This document shows positions 8,353-17,209 of a DNA stretch of 64,000 nt, piece by piece. Every line of letters begins with the position of its first letter. Position 1 is the stretch's first letter. This DNA is from an uncultured Alphaproteobacteria bacterium (GTDB taxonomy: Bacteria; Pseudomonadota; Alphaproteobacteria; CAAHEQ01; UBA3637). The position numbers and the translations under genes are program-made. The stretch spans positions 62,001 to 126,000 of the forward strand of contig CAKPYH010000001.1 of assembly GCA_934202735.1 (NCBI GenBank), written 5' to 3'. The notes beneath the pieces were generated by a model. The model had not been told where the DNA came from, ran no database searches, and saw only the letters and a program-made list of their open reading frames with translations.

Positions 8353-9495
8353 CTATTTTTTCGTATTCGCCTTCAATTTTGCCTCAATTTCTGTCGGCAC
8401 AACCGGAGCCATTTCACTGGCCGTCAAGACCGATGCCGCCGGCGACCATGTCACTTCTTTCTTCATGCTGTCTTTTACCAATTTTTCTTTATCGGTTTCG
8501 GACAAGTCATCTATGTTCCGATTGGCCAAAGCAATATAGTGCGGACTGTCGTTTTCCACTTCACAGGCCCGACAGGCATCGGCAACACTTTTATTACTTT
8601 GTTGTGCCATACATCCCAATTTTTGATCGGCTTCCGTTTCTTCACACCCTTGCTTGAATAATTTACAACACCGGGATTTTTTACCCAAAGACCTTTCAAA
8701 CTTGAAATTTTGGTTTTCGCCGGCCTCGTGTTTTGCCCACAATTCACAGCAAGCATCTTCACTGCCGCGGCCCCCCATCATAGCACAAATCTGAGTGTCT
8801 TTATCACGAATCCGTTTGTTTTCATCATATATCCCGAACGAAGAATCCAGGTTATATAACCCGGCGATAACGTTCGCCACGTCCACGGTCGGCACACCGG
8901 CACCGACAGGGGATTTTTTATCCCCTTCTTCATCAACGGCATCTAACACGTCTTGGTCAATCCAGCGGATCGCTTCCTTGCCCGTTGCAATTTCTTTGGC
9001 CTTTTTACGAATATCATCTTCCAGATCATCGGCCACTTCTTTCATATTCTTTTTATTGTACCGATTGAATTCGTTTTTGATTTGGTCCCGCGTTTCGGTC
9101 AGGGCTTCTTTTCCTTCTTCCCGAATTTCACCGGCTTCGTCCCGATAATCTTTAGCGGCATCCTGATATTTTTGCGTATAAGAGGCCGCCTCATTTTGGT
9201 ACTTCTTGGCTAAACTGGAATAACTGTTGCCCAATTTCTTTACCTGTTTGGAAACATCTTTCATGGCAACATGTTGAGAGATAGGATCTATCCCCTTTCC
9301 GTGCAGTGCAATCAACCCTTTGATGGCTTGGCGCTTACTTTGCTTTCTGTTTCCCAAAAATTGGGTTTTGTCAACCACCTGTTGCGTAGCCGATCTGATA
9401 GACGAACCGTCCTTAATCAAGGCCGCCATCGCAGGCCCCGACACACACATCAGGCAGAAAGCCGATACCATTGCTATTTTCAAAATGTTATTCAT
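8353..9495 (-). CDS. Exported coiled-coil protein with nine-cysteine cluster
   Basis: 380 residues from the ATG at 9495, which has AGGGGGG seven bases upstream; an earlier in-frame ATG would overlap the previous gene. After the signal peptide (to GPAMAA) residues 60-190 are a long, highly charged coiled coil (KYQNEAASYTQKYQDAAKDY). Residues about 240-325 carry nine cysteines in the patterns ICAMM, ACCEL, RCCKL, GCEE, GCMA and ACRAC, suggesting several disulfides. No family is recognised. It is flanked on both sides by VirB5-like helical proteins and is the only member with a cysteine-rich domain. Confidence 0.58.
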   Translation of the reverse strand: MNNILKIAMVSAFCLMCVSGPAMAALIKDGSSIRSATQQVVDKTQFLGNRKQSKRQAIKGLIALHGKGIDPISQHVAMKDVSKQVKKLGNSYSSLAKKYQNEAASYTQKYQDAAKDYRDEAGEIREEGKEALTETRDQIKNEFNRYNKKNMKEVADDLEDDIRKKAKEIATGKEAIRWIDQDVLDAVDEEGDKKSPVGAGVPTVDVANVIAGLYNLDSSFGIYDENKRIRDKDTQICAMMGGRGSEDACCELWAKHEAGENQNFKFERSLGKKSRCCKLFKQGCEETEADQKLGCMAQQSNKSVADACRACEVENDSPHYIALANRNIDDLSETDKEKLVKDSMKKEVTWSPAASVLTASEMAPVVPTEIEAKLKANTKK

Positions 9496-9511
9496 GTGCA
9501 GTCCCCCCTTT

Positions 9512-10216
9512 TTAGTCATTATATTCCGAGGTTATCAACCCTGTATTGATCAGGTCATCGGCCGACAAAGATGTCCGTGTCAACATATTTTTCAAGGTTT
9601 CTTCTTTATTTTTAACAATCAGAGCCAACGCACCCAACTGACTGTCTACTCTTTTCATTTCCGTATCAATGTTCTTTAATGATTCAGCCGTATTAGCGGT
9701 TTCAGTCTGAACACTCCATGCTTTAGCCAGATTACTGGTCCCCGAAGTTTCCAAGGCTTCCGCCCGAACGGCCGCCCGCTTACGTTTTTCCATGGTAGTC
9801 ATGGTCAGGCGTTCACGATCCGATGCCGGTTCAAACACTTTGGTTTCCAAGCGTTCCACAATCGCATCCGTGGTTTCCCCATCGTTTCGGACTTTAATTT
9901 GTCCCAATTCACTGTTCGCACCCAACACGGTTTGCAATCCGGCATACGGTGTAATGGCCCGAGACGGTGCACTCAGTGCTTTGCAATAAGCCTGTTCCAA
10001 GTCGTCAACGGTTACACTGCCGCCGAGATCCTTGAACGTCTTTTTCACCAATTCTTTTTCCGTACGGACCATGCGACGCGTATCGGCCCCTTTGAACTGA
10101 TCCACCGTCATTTCAACCAATTCGCTGAAACTGTAAACGGGGACACCCGCCCATACCGGCGTTGTCATCAAGGCCAGCCCGGCCACCGCCATATACAAAT
10201 AAGACTTTTTCATCAT
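9512..10216 (-). CDS. Exported helical protein, putative VirB5-like paralogue
   Basis: 234 residues beginning MMKKSYLYMAVAGLALM, signal peptide to PVWA, then VPVYSFSELVEMTVDQFK. A C-terminal long helix (NIDTEMKRVDSQLGALALIV, then KEETLKNML) matches the layout of its neighbours. The start has GGAGGAG upstream and lies one base after the preceding stop, so it is translationally linked. Either ATG at 10216 or 10213 is possible. Family and function inferred from layout and operon only. Confidence 0.55.
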   Translation of the reverse strand: MMKKSYLYMAVAGLALMTTPVWAGVPVYSFSELVEMTVDQFKGADTRRMVRTEKELVKKTFKDLGGSVTVDDLEQAYCKALSAPSRAITPYAGLQTVLGANSELGQIKVRNDGETTDAIVERLETKVFEPASDRERLTMTTMEKRKRAAVRAEALETSGTSNLAKAWSVQTETANTAESLKNIDTEMKRVDSQLGALALIVKNKEETLKNMLTRTSLSADDLINTGLITSEYND

Positions 10217-10217
10217 A

Positions 10218-10940
10218 TCAGACTCCTCCTCTATGCAAAGCGGTTTCCGATACCCCTTTCAGGTCCTGCATTGCCCGAATGCTGGCTTCGGCCGCTTCTA
10301 GTGCCGTACCGCGTAAATTTTGTTCATAATTCAAGCGGTCCAACATCAAAATCATTTCGTATGTTCCCTGAACATCTTTGGCTTCGGCTAACCCTTTAGA
10401 ACGTTCTTTGGGTGATGAGACCACCGCCATACTGGTAGCCGTTGATGAACTGGCCGCCCCCAACGCAACGGCCGACTTAGCCATTTTATGCAAGGCCATC
10501 CGTTGCCGATTTTTAATTTCGGCACTTTTGCTTTCTGTATAGTTCAAGCTTTGATCGGCTTGAATGGTATATTTGTCTTCCAGGGCTTTTTTGGTCGCCG
10601 CATCATACGTAGACAGGTTATCCACACCGTCCATTTTGAAATCTACATTTTCCAAAACTTTATTCCCGGTGGACGCATAACCGTGTAATTGGTTATTCAC
10701 ACAACTATCGGCCTTCAAACTGCCGTACTTTTTCCCCAACATATCCGTATAACGGATTTCCAATTGTTTCAAGGCTTCCTGATGCCACCGTGAAATTTCG
10801 GACTCTTCCAATAACTTTTTGTCTTGCGGCCATTCCTTATGGGAAGAAATCGGAATCAACCATGCCGCTGATGCCGGCATGGCCATCAGGCACGCACCGA
10901 CCAACGCCATCATGCCGATATGTGAAATTGTTTTTTTCAT
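10218..10940 (-). CDS. Exported helical protein, first gene of secretion-like operon
   Basis: 240 residues. The ATG at 10940 follows AAAGGAGG and directly precedes the signal peptide (MKKTISHIGMMALVGACLMA, cleavage near PASA). The mature protein has the pattern HKMAKSAVALGAASSST, then YEMILMLDRLNYEQNLRG and ALEAAEASIRAMQDL. This helical end is echoed in the other exported proteins downstream. VirB5-like by style. It is the promoter-proximal gene of a run of twelve. Confidence 0.57.
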   Translation of the reverse strand: MKKTISHIGMMALVGACLMAMPASAAWLIPISSHKEWPQDKKLLEESEISRWHQEALKQLEIRYTDMLGKKYGSLKADSCVNNQLHGYASTGNKVLENVDFKMDGVDNLSTYDAATKKALEDKYTIQADQSLNYTESKSAEIKNRQRMALHKMAKSAVALGAASSSTATSMAVVSSPKERSKGLAEAKDVQGTYEMILMLDRLNYEQNLRGTALEAAEASIRAMQDLKGVSETALHRGGV

Positions 10941-10998
10941 CAAGAGACCTCCTTTTATTGTCATAACCCGCACTGGGGACGCTTATCCCCTTTCTTTC

Positions 10999-11026
10999 AT
11001 TGTACCATGGTTTTCGGTCCTGTCAA
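10999..11026 (-). promoter_or_regulatory. Promoter of the secretion-like operon
   Basis: TTGACA (11021-11026) and TACAAT (10999-11004) on the minus strand with a 16-base spacer. The -35 box overlaps the folD stop codon. Predicted transcription start is near 10992, about 50 bases before the first gene at 10940. No terminator is visible between folD and this promoter, so readthrough from the lpt operon is possible. Confidence 0.75.
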
Positions 11027-11877
11027 GCATTTTTTTCATTTTTTGTATGCATGTACACCGATACGATGTTCTTTAATAACATCGCTACCGTCATGGGACC
11101 CACACCGCCCGGGACAGGCGTAATGGCACCGGCAATATCGCTAACCCCACGAAAATCAACATCTCCGCACAAGCTTCCATCCGGTCCGCGGTTGATACCC
11201 ACATCAATGACAACGGCCCCCGGCTTGACATGATCGCGGGTAATCAGGCCCGCATGCCCCGCCGCCGAAATTAAGATATCCGCCGTCCGACACAAAGCCG
11301 CCAGGTTACGCGTCCGCGAATGCGCTTGTGTCACCGTACATTGTTCCATCAACAACAGTTGTGCCAACGGCCGTCCCACCAAACAGGATCGCCCCACCAC
11401 AACGGCATGCAGCCCTTCCCGGACCGGGCAGGTTCGCCGGATCAAGTCCAAACATGCCAGCGGCGTACACGGCACCAAAGCCGGGTATCCGGTGAACAAG
11501 CACCCCAGATTCCGACTGCACAAACCATCCACATCTTTCTCGGGGCGAATACTTTCCACCACCCGATAGGCATTGATATGCGCCGGCAAAGGCAGTTGCA
11601 CCATAATCCCGTCAATATCCGACCGATTGTTTAATTCTTGGATAAACGAGATCAGGGCATCTTCCGTCATTACAGAGTTCAAAGCAAATACCTCTACGTC
11701 CAGACCTACTTCTTCGGCGGCTTTTTTCTTGTGCCGCACATAGATCTGACTGGCCGGATGATCCCCCACTAAAATCACGGCGGCTTTGGGCGGACGGGTC
11801 AGCCCCGCCACAACCCGTTTCAGTTCGGCACGCACTTCCGCGGCCCGTTGCTTTCCGTCAATAATGGTAGCACTCAT
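11023..11877 (-). CDS. folD: FolD bifunctional methylenetetrahydrofolate dehydrogenase/cyclohydrolase
   Basis: 284 residues, normal length. FolD interconverts 5,10-methylene-, methenyl- and 10-formyl-tetrahydrofolate in the cytoplasm, supplying one-carbon units for purines and formyl-Met-tRNA. Visible landmarks are SQIYVRHKKKAAEEVGL (catalytic Tyr and Lys), GIMVQLPLPAHI, EKDVDG, the NADP-binding VVVGRSCLVGRPLA and the C-terminal ITPVPGGVGPMTVAMLLKN. AAGGAGG lies six bases before the ATG at 11877; the ATG at 11883 directly abuts that site and is disfavoured. It follows surA by 11 bases and ends the lpt operon. The C-terminus overlaps the next promoter. Confidence 0.95.
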   Translation of the reverse strand: MSATIIDGKQRAAEVRAELKRVVAGLTRPPKAAVILVGDHPASQIYVRHKKKAAEEVGLDVEVFALNSVMTEDALISFIQELNNRSDIDGIMVQLPLPAHINAYRVVESIRPEKDVDGLCSRNLGCLFTGYPALVPCTPLACLDLIRRTCPVREGLHAVVVGRSCLVGRPLAQLLLMEQCTVTQAHSRTRNLAALCRTADILISAAGHAGLITRDHVKPGAVVIDVGINRGPDGSLCGDVDFRGVSDIAGAITPVPGGVGPMTVAMLLKNIVSVYMHTKNEKNA

Positions 11878-11888
11878 CGGCATCCTCC

Positions 11889-13061
11889 TTATTTATATTC
11901 AATCACGGCATCACGTTTTAATTCCGATAACATCTGACGCGATACCAACTCCATTTTATCACTTTCCACCTGAGCTTGTATTTCTTCATCGGTCGGCATA
12001 ATCCGTTCTTCATGTTGCCCGCACTTCATAAAGTATAACGATCCGTACGGCGTAATCATGGGCCCCAAGACTTTCTGAAATGCCCCGTCTTCCAGCATCG
12101 GTTTCATATCAGGCGGCAGTTGACGCGGATTGACTTGCCCGTGTTGAAAACTGCCCGGTAAAGCATCGTCTTTAACAATTTCGGTAAAGCCCGCGCATCC
12201 GTCTTTGACCGGTTGTTGCAACAAGGTGGCGGCAATACTGTCCCGCGGCACCACGGCCTGAGCCAAATCCCACACCGTGATGGTATCGGTTGCCACAGCG
12301 TCCCGCTTGTTCAGCAACAGGATAATCGCATATCCCCCCGGTATCGGGACGGGACGCGTCATTTGCCCGGCCTGCATTTGCGACACAATCACGGCGAACT
12401 CGGGGCCATAGTAATCGGGGGCTACATTCATCACCCGACCGCCGTCCAGCCGACTGTCGGCCGTAGATTTCAAGGCCACCTGACTACCGAACGTTTCGGG
12501 GTGTTCCTGTACCTGTTGCCAAACGGCCAACGCGGCTTCTTCTGTCGGCAACACAATTTCGGCAAAAGAAATCACATCTTTGTTCAACTCGCGCCGAATC
12601 AGGGCCTTACGCGCCTGAATATCGGCTTTGCCGACCGTGACGTTTTTACCGGCCCGTTGCATCACGCGCACCCACCCCAGGTTAGCTGCCGTTTGTGTCC
12701 GCAACGTTTCATAGGGGATTTTGTTCTTTTTCAGTAAATCCCGAAATCCGCCCGCGGGCAAGCCGTTTTGGTGTTCCAGGTTCGCCAACGCTTCGGCAAT
12801 TTCGGCCTCGCCGGCGGCCACACCCTGCTTGTCGGCTTCCTGCATTTTCAAGCGTTCATCCACCAGATCTTCCAAGGCTTCCTGCCGTAAAGACCGGGTC
12901 AACTTTCCGACCGTTCCGGATCGTTGAAAGAGCATCATTTTAGCCCGCGCGTCCACATCAAAGGCCGATATAGGCGTATCATTCACAATCGCTTTGATTT
13001 CACCGGCCGCCGCCGAGACCGCCAACCCTAAACCCAACAAACAGATACCGAGAAAACGCAT
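11889..13061 (-). CDS. surA: SurA-type periplasmic chaperone/peptidyl-prolyl isomerase
   Basis: 390 residues: a signal peptide (to VSAAAG), an N-terminal SurA helical domain (AIVNDTPISAFDVDARAKM, VDERLKMQEADKQGV), and a parvulin-like domain at about 165-265 (FAEIVLPTEEAALAVW, then GGRVMNVAPDYYGPEF). SurA escorts outer-membrane beta-barrels, LptD among them, across the periplasm. Its Shine-Dalgarno AGGAGGT is encoded by the last codons of lptD and the two coding regions abut, so its translation is coupled to that of its likely client. The parvulin domain is degenerate, so isomerase activity is uncertain. Confidence 0.85.
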   Translation of the reverse strand: MRFLGICLLGLGLAVSAAAGEIKAIVNDTPISAFDVDARAKMMLFQRSGTVGKLTRSLRQEALEDLVDERLKMQEADKQGVAAGEAEIAEALANLEHQNGLPAGGFRDLLKKNKIPYETLRTQTAANLGWVRVMQRAGKNVTVGKADIQARKALIRRELNKDVISFAEIVLPTEEAALAVWQQVQEHPETFGSQVALKSTADSRLDGGRVMNVAPDYYGPEFAVIVSQMQAGQMTRPVPIPGGYAIILLLNKRDAVATDTITVWDLAQAVVPRDSIAATLLQQPVKDGCAGFTEIVKDDALPGSFQHGQVNPRQLPPDMKPMLEDGAFQKVLGPMITPYGSLYFMKCGQHEERIMPTDEEIQAQVESDKMELVSRQMLSELKRDAVIEYK

Positions 13062-16000
13062 TTACATACCTCCTAATGTTTTTAACACCACTTTGATCAT
13101 AAAAGACGTACTGCCCTTATAGTCCCGATCTTTGGTGAAAGATTTACTGACATCAAAGATAACGGCGGTGCATTCATTATCATATTGCAATGTCGCTCCG
13201 GAACTCACCGGCCGTCCTTTATCCGACAGGTCATACCGATAATCGCCCGAGATACGCCAATTTTTAGATAACTGACTGGCCGCCCAAAATTTAATTTCTT
13301 CCCGTTCATGATAGGTTGCATTTCCGATTTTATAGGTCTTGCGCAACACATAGTCAATCCCGCCCCGCAACGGTGCCACGCCCCCTGATACACCCAATTC
13401 GCTTTTACGTGTTTGCAGCGTTTTTTGATCTAACCGCGCCCGATACAGAACGGAAAAGTATTTTGTGTTAAACTGAAACCGGCCGACATAGTTGGAAAAG
13501 TGCGGTGCATACCCCATCAGGCCCGTCATCAACTCATCATCATCAAACCGATAACTTTGCCCGAACAAGGCCGATACCGAATGTCCGGACAAGTGATTAA
13601 ACCACGACCACTTCACCCCGTAATTCACGCGGGATCCCGGTTCCACCCGATCATAACCCGTAAAGCGATTGGCTTCAAACAGGTTTGTATCATCAAAATC
13701 AAAGACCAAACTGTCCACATTGGGAATCTTGTCCGAATTGCCCCCGTTCGGAGCCGCCACCAACATCACCACAGGTTCCAAAATCTGGGTAGATCCCACA
13801 TCGGTTCGCACAAACGGATAATGCAGGGTCGCCGATACGTTCGGATAAATCCGTCCCGTGTGATAGGTCTCATCGGCCGGCCGACCGACCATCAGGTTTC
13901 GTCCGGTATCAATGCTGTATCCGTCGGCCCGCACAAAGCCGGTAAAATCAATCGCAACCCCGCCGGGGCCGATATACGGCAAAGTGGCCCCTTGTGTCAC
14001 AGACAAGCGATCGGACTTAAACCGTTCCCGCGTATGATACAGGGCCGCATTCACGGCCGAAAAACCATACAGGCCCAATCCGGCCACCGGGGCCGTATTA
14101 TATTGCCAATCCAACACCGGCAAGATGACGGGGATGGTATCACTGTTCACGCCGTATTGCAGGCTTTGGAACCCGTAATTCTTCAAGCGGAAGTAATTAC
14201 GATTACCAAACCGTTCGGCCGTTAAATGCGATGTTAAAAAGGATTGTGTATCATCTACGCCGGGAATCCGATACCGCCGAAAATATGTATCCGATGAGAC
14301 ACGGAACCATTCACCGCCCAATCGCCATTTATCGTTGACATCATACTCAAACGAGGCCCGAATATGACCTTGCTTGCGTTCCTGATCCCGATCACGGGTA
14401 CCGCTGGCATGTACATCTATCCGCCCGGCGGAAAAGACCCCTTGATAATCCACCAACCCTAACGGAAAGTGTTCGGGGGAAACAATCGGTGTCAACAACA
14501 GGTTTTGATTATCGGCCACATCTACAAAAAACGGCAAGGAGATTCCTTTGCGCATTTCATGCGTGCTGAACAATCCCGGAGGTAAAAATCCCGTGCGCCG
14601 TTTGACCGTAAAGTCCGGCATACGCCAATAAGGCACATAAGCCACCGGCACATTCTTGACATCCAAGAAAGCATGTTTGTAAATAAGATCTTTGGCCGCT
14701 TGATCATGATGCACGGACACGGCCCGCAACTGCCACAGCGGAGCCGACCCTTCACAACGATCACAGGGTGTATAAACGGCTTCCGTTAAATGAGAGTCTC
14801 CATCGGCAAAACGTTCCATACGTTCCGCCCCCATGTAAGATCCTTCATATAAATAGACATCGGTTTTACCGGTATCCAAGGCCGACAAATCCCCGGCCAA
14901 TTCCCCATGGGTTGTTTTCATCGTTGTCCCATCGGACATTTCAATCGTCAACGGATCGGGGGCGGTGATTTTATTCGTGCCGCGATTATATAAAATCCGG
15001 TCGGTTTTGACCGTCATGGCATCCTGCTTTAACACCACATTTCCCCGGGCGGCCAGTTCATTCGTTTTTTGGTTGTATGAAACGGCATCGGCTTCAAAAT
15101 CCACCGGAGCCTGCGTATCTGTTTTCACCATTTTAATCCCCACGGCTTCTGCCGATCCGGCACAGATCAGGATCATCGCCGCCACCGGTAATTTTGTCCG
15201 AACCCGCCGCCACAATCCGGCCCAACCCGTATACAGGAACAAAGCCGGAGCCGCCACATTCAGTACCACCAGAATTAAAAACCACAAATTCTTACCGGCC
15301 ATATTTTCAAAGGCCAACGCTAACGATTGCACAATCAAAGCCCCTCCGACAGCAGCATACACGCGTCCGGCTTGTCCCCGGCGATTATAATATCCCGACA
15401 ACACACCAAAAATCACCAAACACAAAAACGAAAGATTATACAAGGGTTGTATCAACCGTTTGACCAACTCCACTTTGTGCTTGCGCCACAAGGGCATAGA
15501 GCCTTTGGTATCATCGGGGGTTGCCTGCCACAGCTGACGTAGCGACAATTCGCGTACATCGGCCGATCGGGTTCCTTTTTCATTTTTATCCGAAAACATC
15601 ATCGTATGCTTTTCAAACTTCAAGATAGAAAATTGATGAGTTGCCGGTTGATATTCTTGGCGGGTCCCGTCATAAAAGACAACACGAATCCCGTCTGTTT
15701 CCTGATACACGGCCCCGCTTTTGGCAGACAAGACGGCCACCCGATCGGGTTTTTTGCGATCATAGGCCAACACCCCCCGAATCTGCCCATCCGGCAAGCG
15801 TTCTTTGACATACAGGGTCAGGCCGTTATCAAAAGAATTAAACTGTCCTTCTTGCAACAGCAGGTGCGACAAGTCATTTTTAATTCGCCACCGCATTTCC
15901 CGCATACTGGTATTAGCGGCCGGAATCACGGATAAAGACAAAGCATACCCGATAATTGCCAACACCACCGCCAATCCGAATATCGGTCGCATAATTTGCC

Positions 16001-16289
16001 GCGTATTCATACCCACGGCCTGCATGACCATCAATTCTTTATCTGCCTGCATGCGCAGCAAAGTGAACAATGACACGGCAAACAAGGCTAACGGAGACAA
16101 AATTTGCAAAAAGTTCGGCAACACCAACACGGTCAATTTCAAAAACAGGCCTGCGGATACGCCTTTGGTCACAATCATATCAATCATGCGCAACGATTGC
16201 GTCAACCAAACCAAGACCGTCATACTGGTCAACACCAGGATAAACCCGATGATTATTTGCTTTAATGTGTATTTATCTAATATCTTCAT
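13062..16289 (-). CDS. LptF-LptD fusion: LPS export permease joined to outer-membrane LPS translocon
   Basis: One uninterrupted 1,075-residue frame. Residues 1-365 are an LptF-type permease: three N-terminal membrane helices, a periplasmic beta domain at about 130-270 and three C-terminal helices, with ALFAVSLFTLLRMQADKEL near 68-86. Residues 366-382 (KLPVAAMILICAGSAEA) read as a signal peptide with an A-E-A cleavage site. From 390 to 500 there is an OstA/LptA-like domain (NELAARGNVVLKQDAMTVKT), then the LptD barrel (TPCDRCEGSAPLW, PDFTVKRRTGFLPPG) to 1075. LptF normally pairs with LptG in the inner membrane and LptD sits in the outer membrane. The fused chain has consistent topology: cytoplasmic RRVR, then a seventh hydrophobic segment that signal peptidase could cut. 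A TTG at 15215 could also start LptD alone. Confidence 0.85.
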   Translation of the reverse strand: MKILDKYTLKQIIIGFILVLTSMTVLVWLTQSLRMIDMIVTKGVSAGLFLKLTVLVLPNFLQILSPLALFAVSLFTLLRMQADKELMVMQAVGMNTRQIMRPIFGLAVVLAIIGYALSLSVIPAANTSMREMRWRIKNDLSHLLLQEGQFNSFDNGLTLYVKERLPDGQIRGVLAYDRKKPDRVAVLSAKSGAVYQETDGIRVVFYDGTRQEYQPATHQFSILKFEKHTMMFSDKNEKGTRSADVRELSLRQLWQATPDDTKGSMPLWRKHKVELVKRLIQPLYNLSFLCLVIFGVLSGYYNRRGQAGRVYAAVGGALIVQSLALAFENMAGKNLWFLILVVLNVAAPALFLYTGWAGLWRRVRTKLPVAAMILICAGSAEAVGIKMVKTDTQAPVDFEADAVSYNQKTNELAARGNVVLKQDAMTVKTDRILYNRGTNKITAPDPLTIEMSDGTTMKTTHGELAGDLSALDTGKTDVYLYEGSYMGAERMERFADGDSHLTEAVYTPCDRCEGSAPLWQLRAVSVHHDQAAKDLIYKHAFLDVKNVPVAYVPYWRMPDFTVKRRTGFLPPGLFSTHEMRKGISLPFFVDVADNQNLLLTPIVSPEHFPLGLVDYQGVFSAGRIDVHASGTRDRDQERKQGHIRASFEYDVNDKWRLGGEWFRVSSDTYFRRYRIPGVDDTQSFLTSHLTAERFGNRNYFRLKNYGFQSLQYGVNSDTIPVILPVLDWQYNTAPVAGLGLYGFSAVNAALYHTRERFKSDRLSVTQGATLPYIGPGGVAIDFTGFVRADGYSIDTGRNLMVGRPADETYHTGRIYPNVSATLHYPFVRTDVGSTQILEPVVMLVAAPNGGNSDKIPNVDSLVFDFDDTNLFEANRFTGYDRVEPGSRVNYGVKWSWFNHLSGHSVSALFGQSYRFDDDELMTGLMGYAPHFSNYVGRFQFNTKYFSVLYRARLDQKTLQTRKSELGVSGGVAPLRGGIDYVLRKTYKIGNATYHEREEIKFWAASQLSKNWRISGDYRYDLSDKGRPVSSGATLQYDNECTAVIFDVSKSFTKDRDYKGSTSFMIKVVLKTLGGM

Positions 16290-17209
16290 TCAGAATCCTT
16301 TGACTTACTATACGACAAAGGATGAGATTTTTCAACTATCTTTTTTAATCTTTCGGGTAAAATATGCGTATAGACTTCGGTTGTGGCAATATCGGCATGC
16401 CCCAACATCTGCTGAACCGACCGTAAATCGGCATCGTGCGCGACCAGATGACTGGCAAAAGAATGACGCAAAACATGGGGCGAGACCCGTTCGGGATTCA
16501 ACCCCGCCTGCAAGGCCACATGCTTCAAATGCTTGAAGAACCCATCACGCGTCAAGTGCCCTGTTCGCCCGGCGGACGGAAAGAGCCATTTATTGATACG
16601 ACCGATTTTCAAGCGACTTTCCCGCAACACCAACCAATCTTCCAACGCCGCTACCGCCGGTGCATTCAAAGGCACTTGTCGTTCTTTTTGCCCTTTACCG
16701 ACCACGGTCAACATTCGGTTATCCGGCGGCAAATCCGCATGAGCCGTCACCGCTTCCACGGGCAGGCCGACCAACTCGCTGACCCGCAACCCGGACGCAT
16801 ACAAAACTTCCAACATCGTGTACATACGGCGATCCGTTTGCGCCGCCACCCGCAACAAGGTGGCCACTTCTTCTTCACTTAAATATTTTGGCAAAGATTT
16901 ACCCACCTTGGGCGACATCAGGTAATCGGTCGGGTTTTGTGTAATGATATTTTCCGAAAACAAATAACGATAGTACTCACGCAACGCCGATAACCGTCGG
17001 GCTTGCGTTTTGACGGCCAGGCCGTTTTGGGCCAGTTGGTGCAGATAAGTTTGCAAGTCTTTGGCCGTTGCCCGGTTCAGACACGAATGATGCGCTTGTA
17101 AAAACGCCGTTACGTCCGTCAGATCCCGCCGATAAGAATCCACCGTCCGGGGTGAAGCACCGCGTTCAGCCACCATCATTTCCAGAAACGAATCAATATA
17201 TTTGTCCAA
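16286..17209 (-). CDS. xerD: XerD/XerC-family tyrosine recombinase
   Basis: 307 residues, the family length. Xer recombinases resolve chromosome dimers at dif during division. The catalytic set is complete: Arg in ASGLRVSELVGL, Lys in VGKGQKERQVPL, His-x-x-Arg in HVLRHSFASHL, His in QMLGHADIATTEVY and the nucleophile Tyr in TEVYTHI. The N-terminal SAM-like domain begins FLEMMVAERGASPRTVDSYR. Its start overlaps the 3' end of the 504-residue gene by 17 bases and its stop overlaps the lptF-lptD start. XerD rather than XerC is favoured by sequence style; a second Xer would be needed elsewhere. Confidence 0.9.
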   Translation of the reverse strand: MDKYIDSFLEMMVAERGASPRTVDSYRRDLTDVTAFLQAHHSCLNRATAKDLQTYLHQLAQNGLAVKTQARRLSALREYYRYLFSENIITQNPTDYLMSPKVGKSLPKYLSEEEVATLLRVAAQTDRRMYTMLEVLYASGLRVSELVGLPVEAVTAHADLPPDNRMLTVVGKGQKERQVPLNAPAVAALEDWLVLRESRLKIGRINKWLFPSAGRTGHLTRDGFFKHLKHVALQAGLNPERVSPHVLRHSFASHLVAHDADLRSVQQMLGHADIATTEVYTHILPERLKKIVEKSHPLSYSKSKDSE

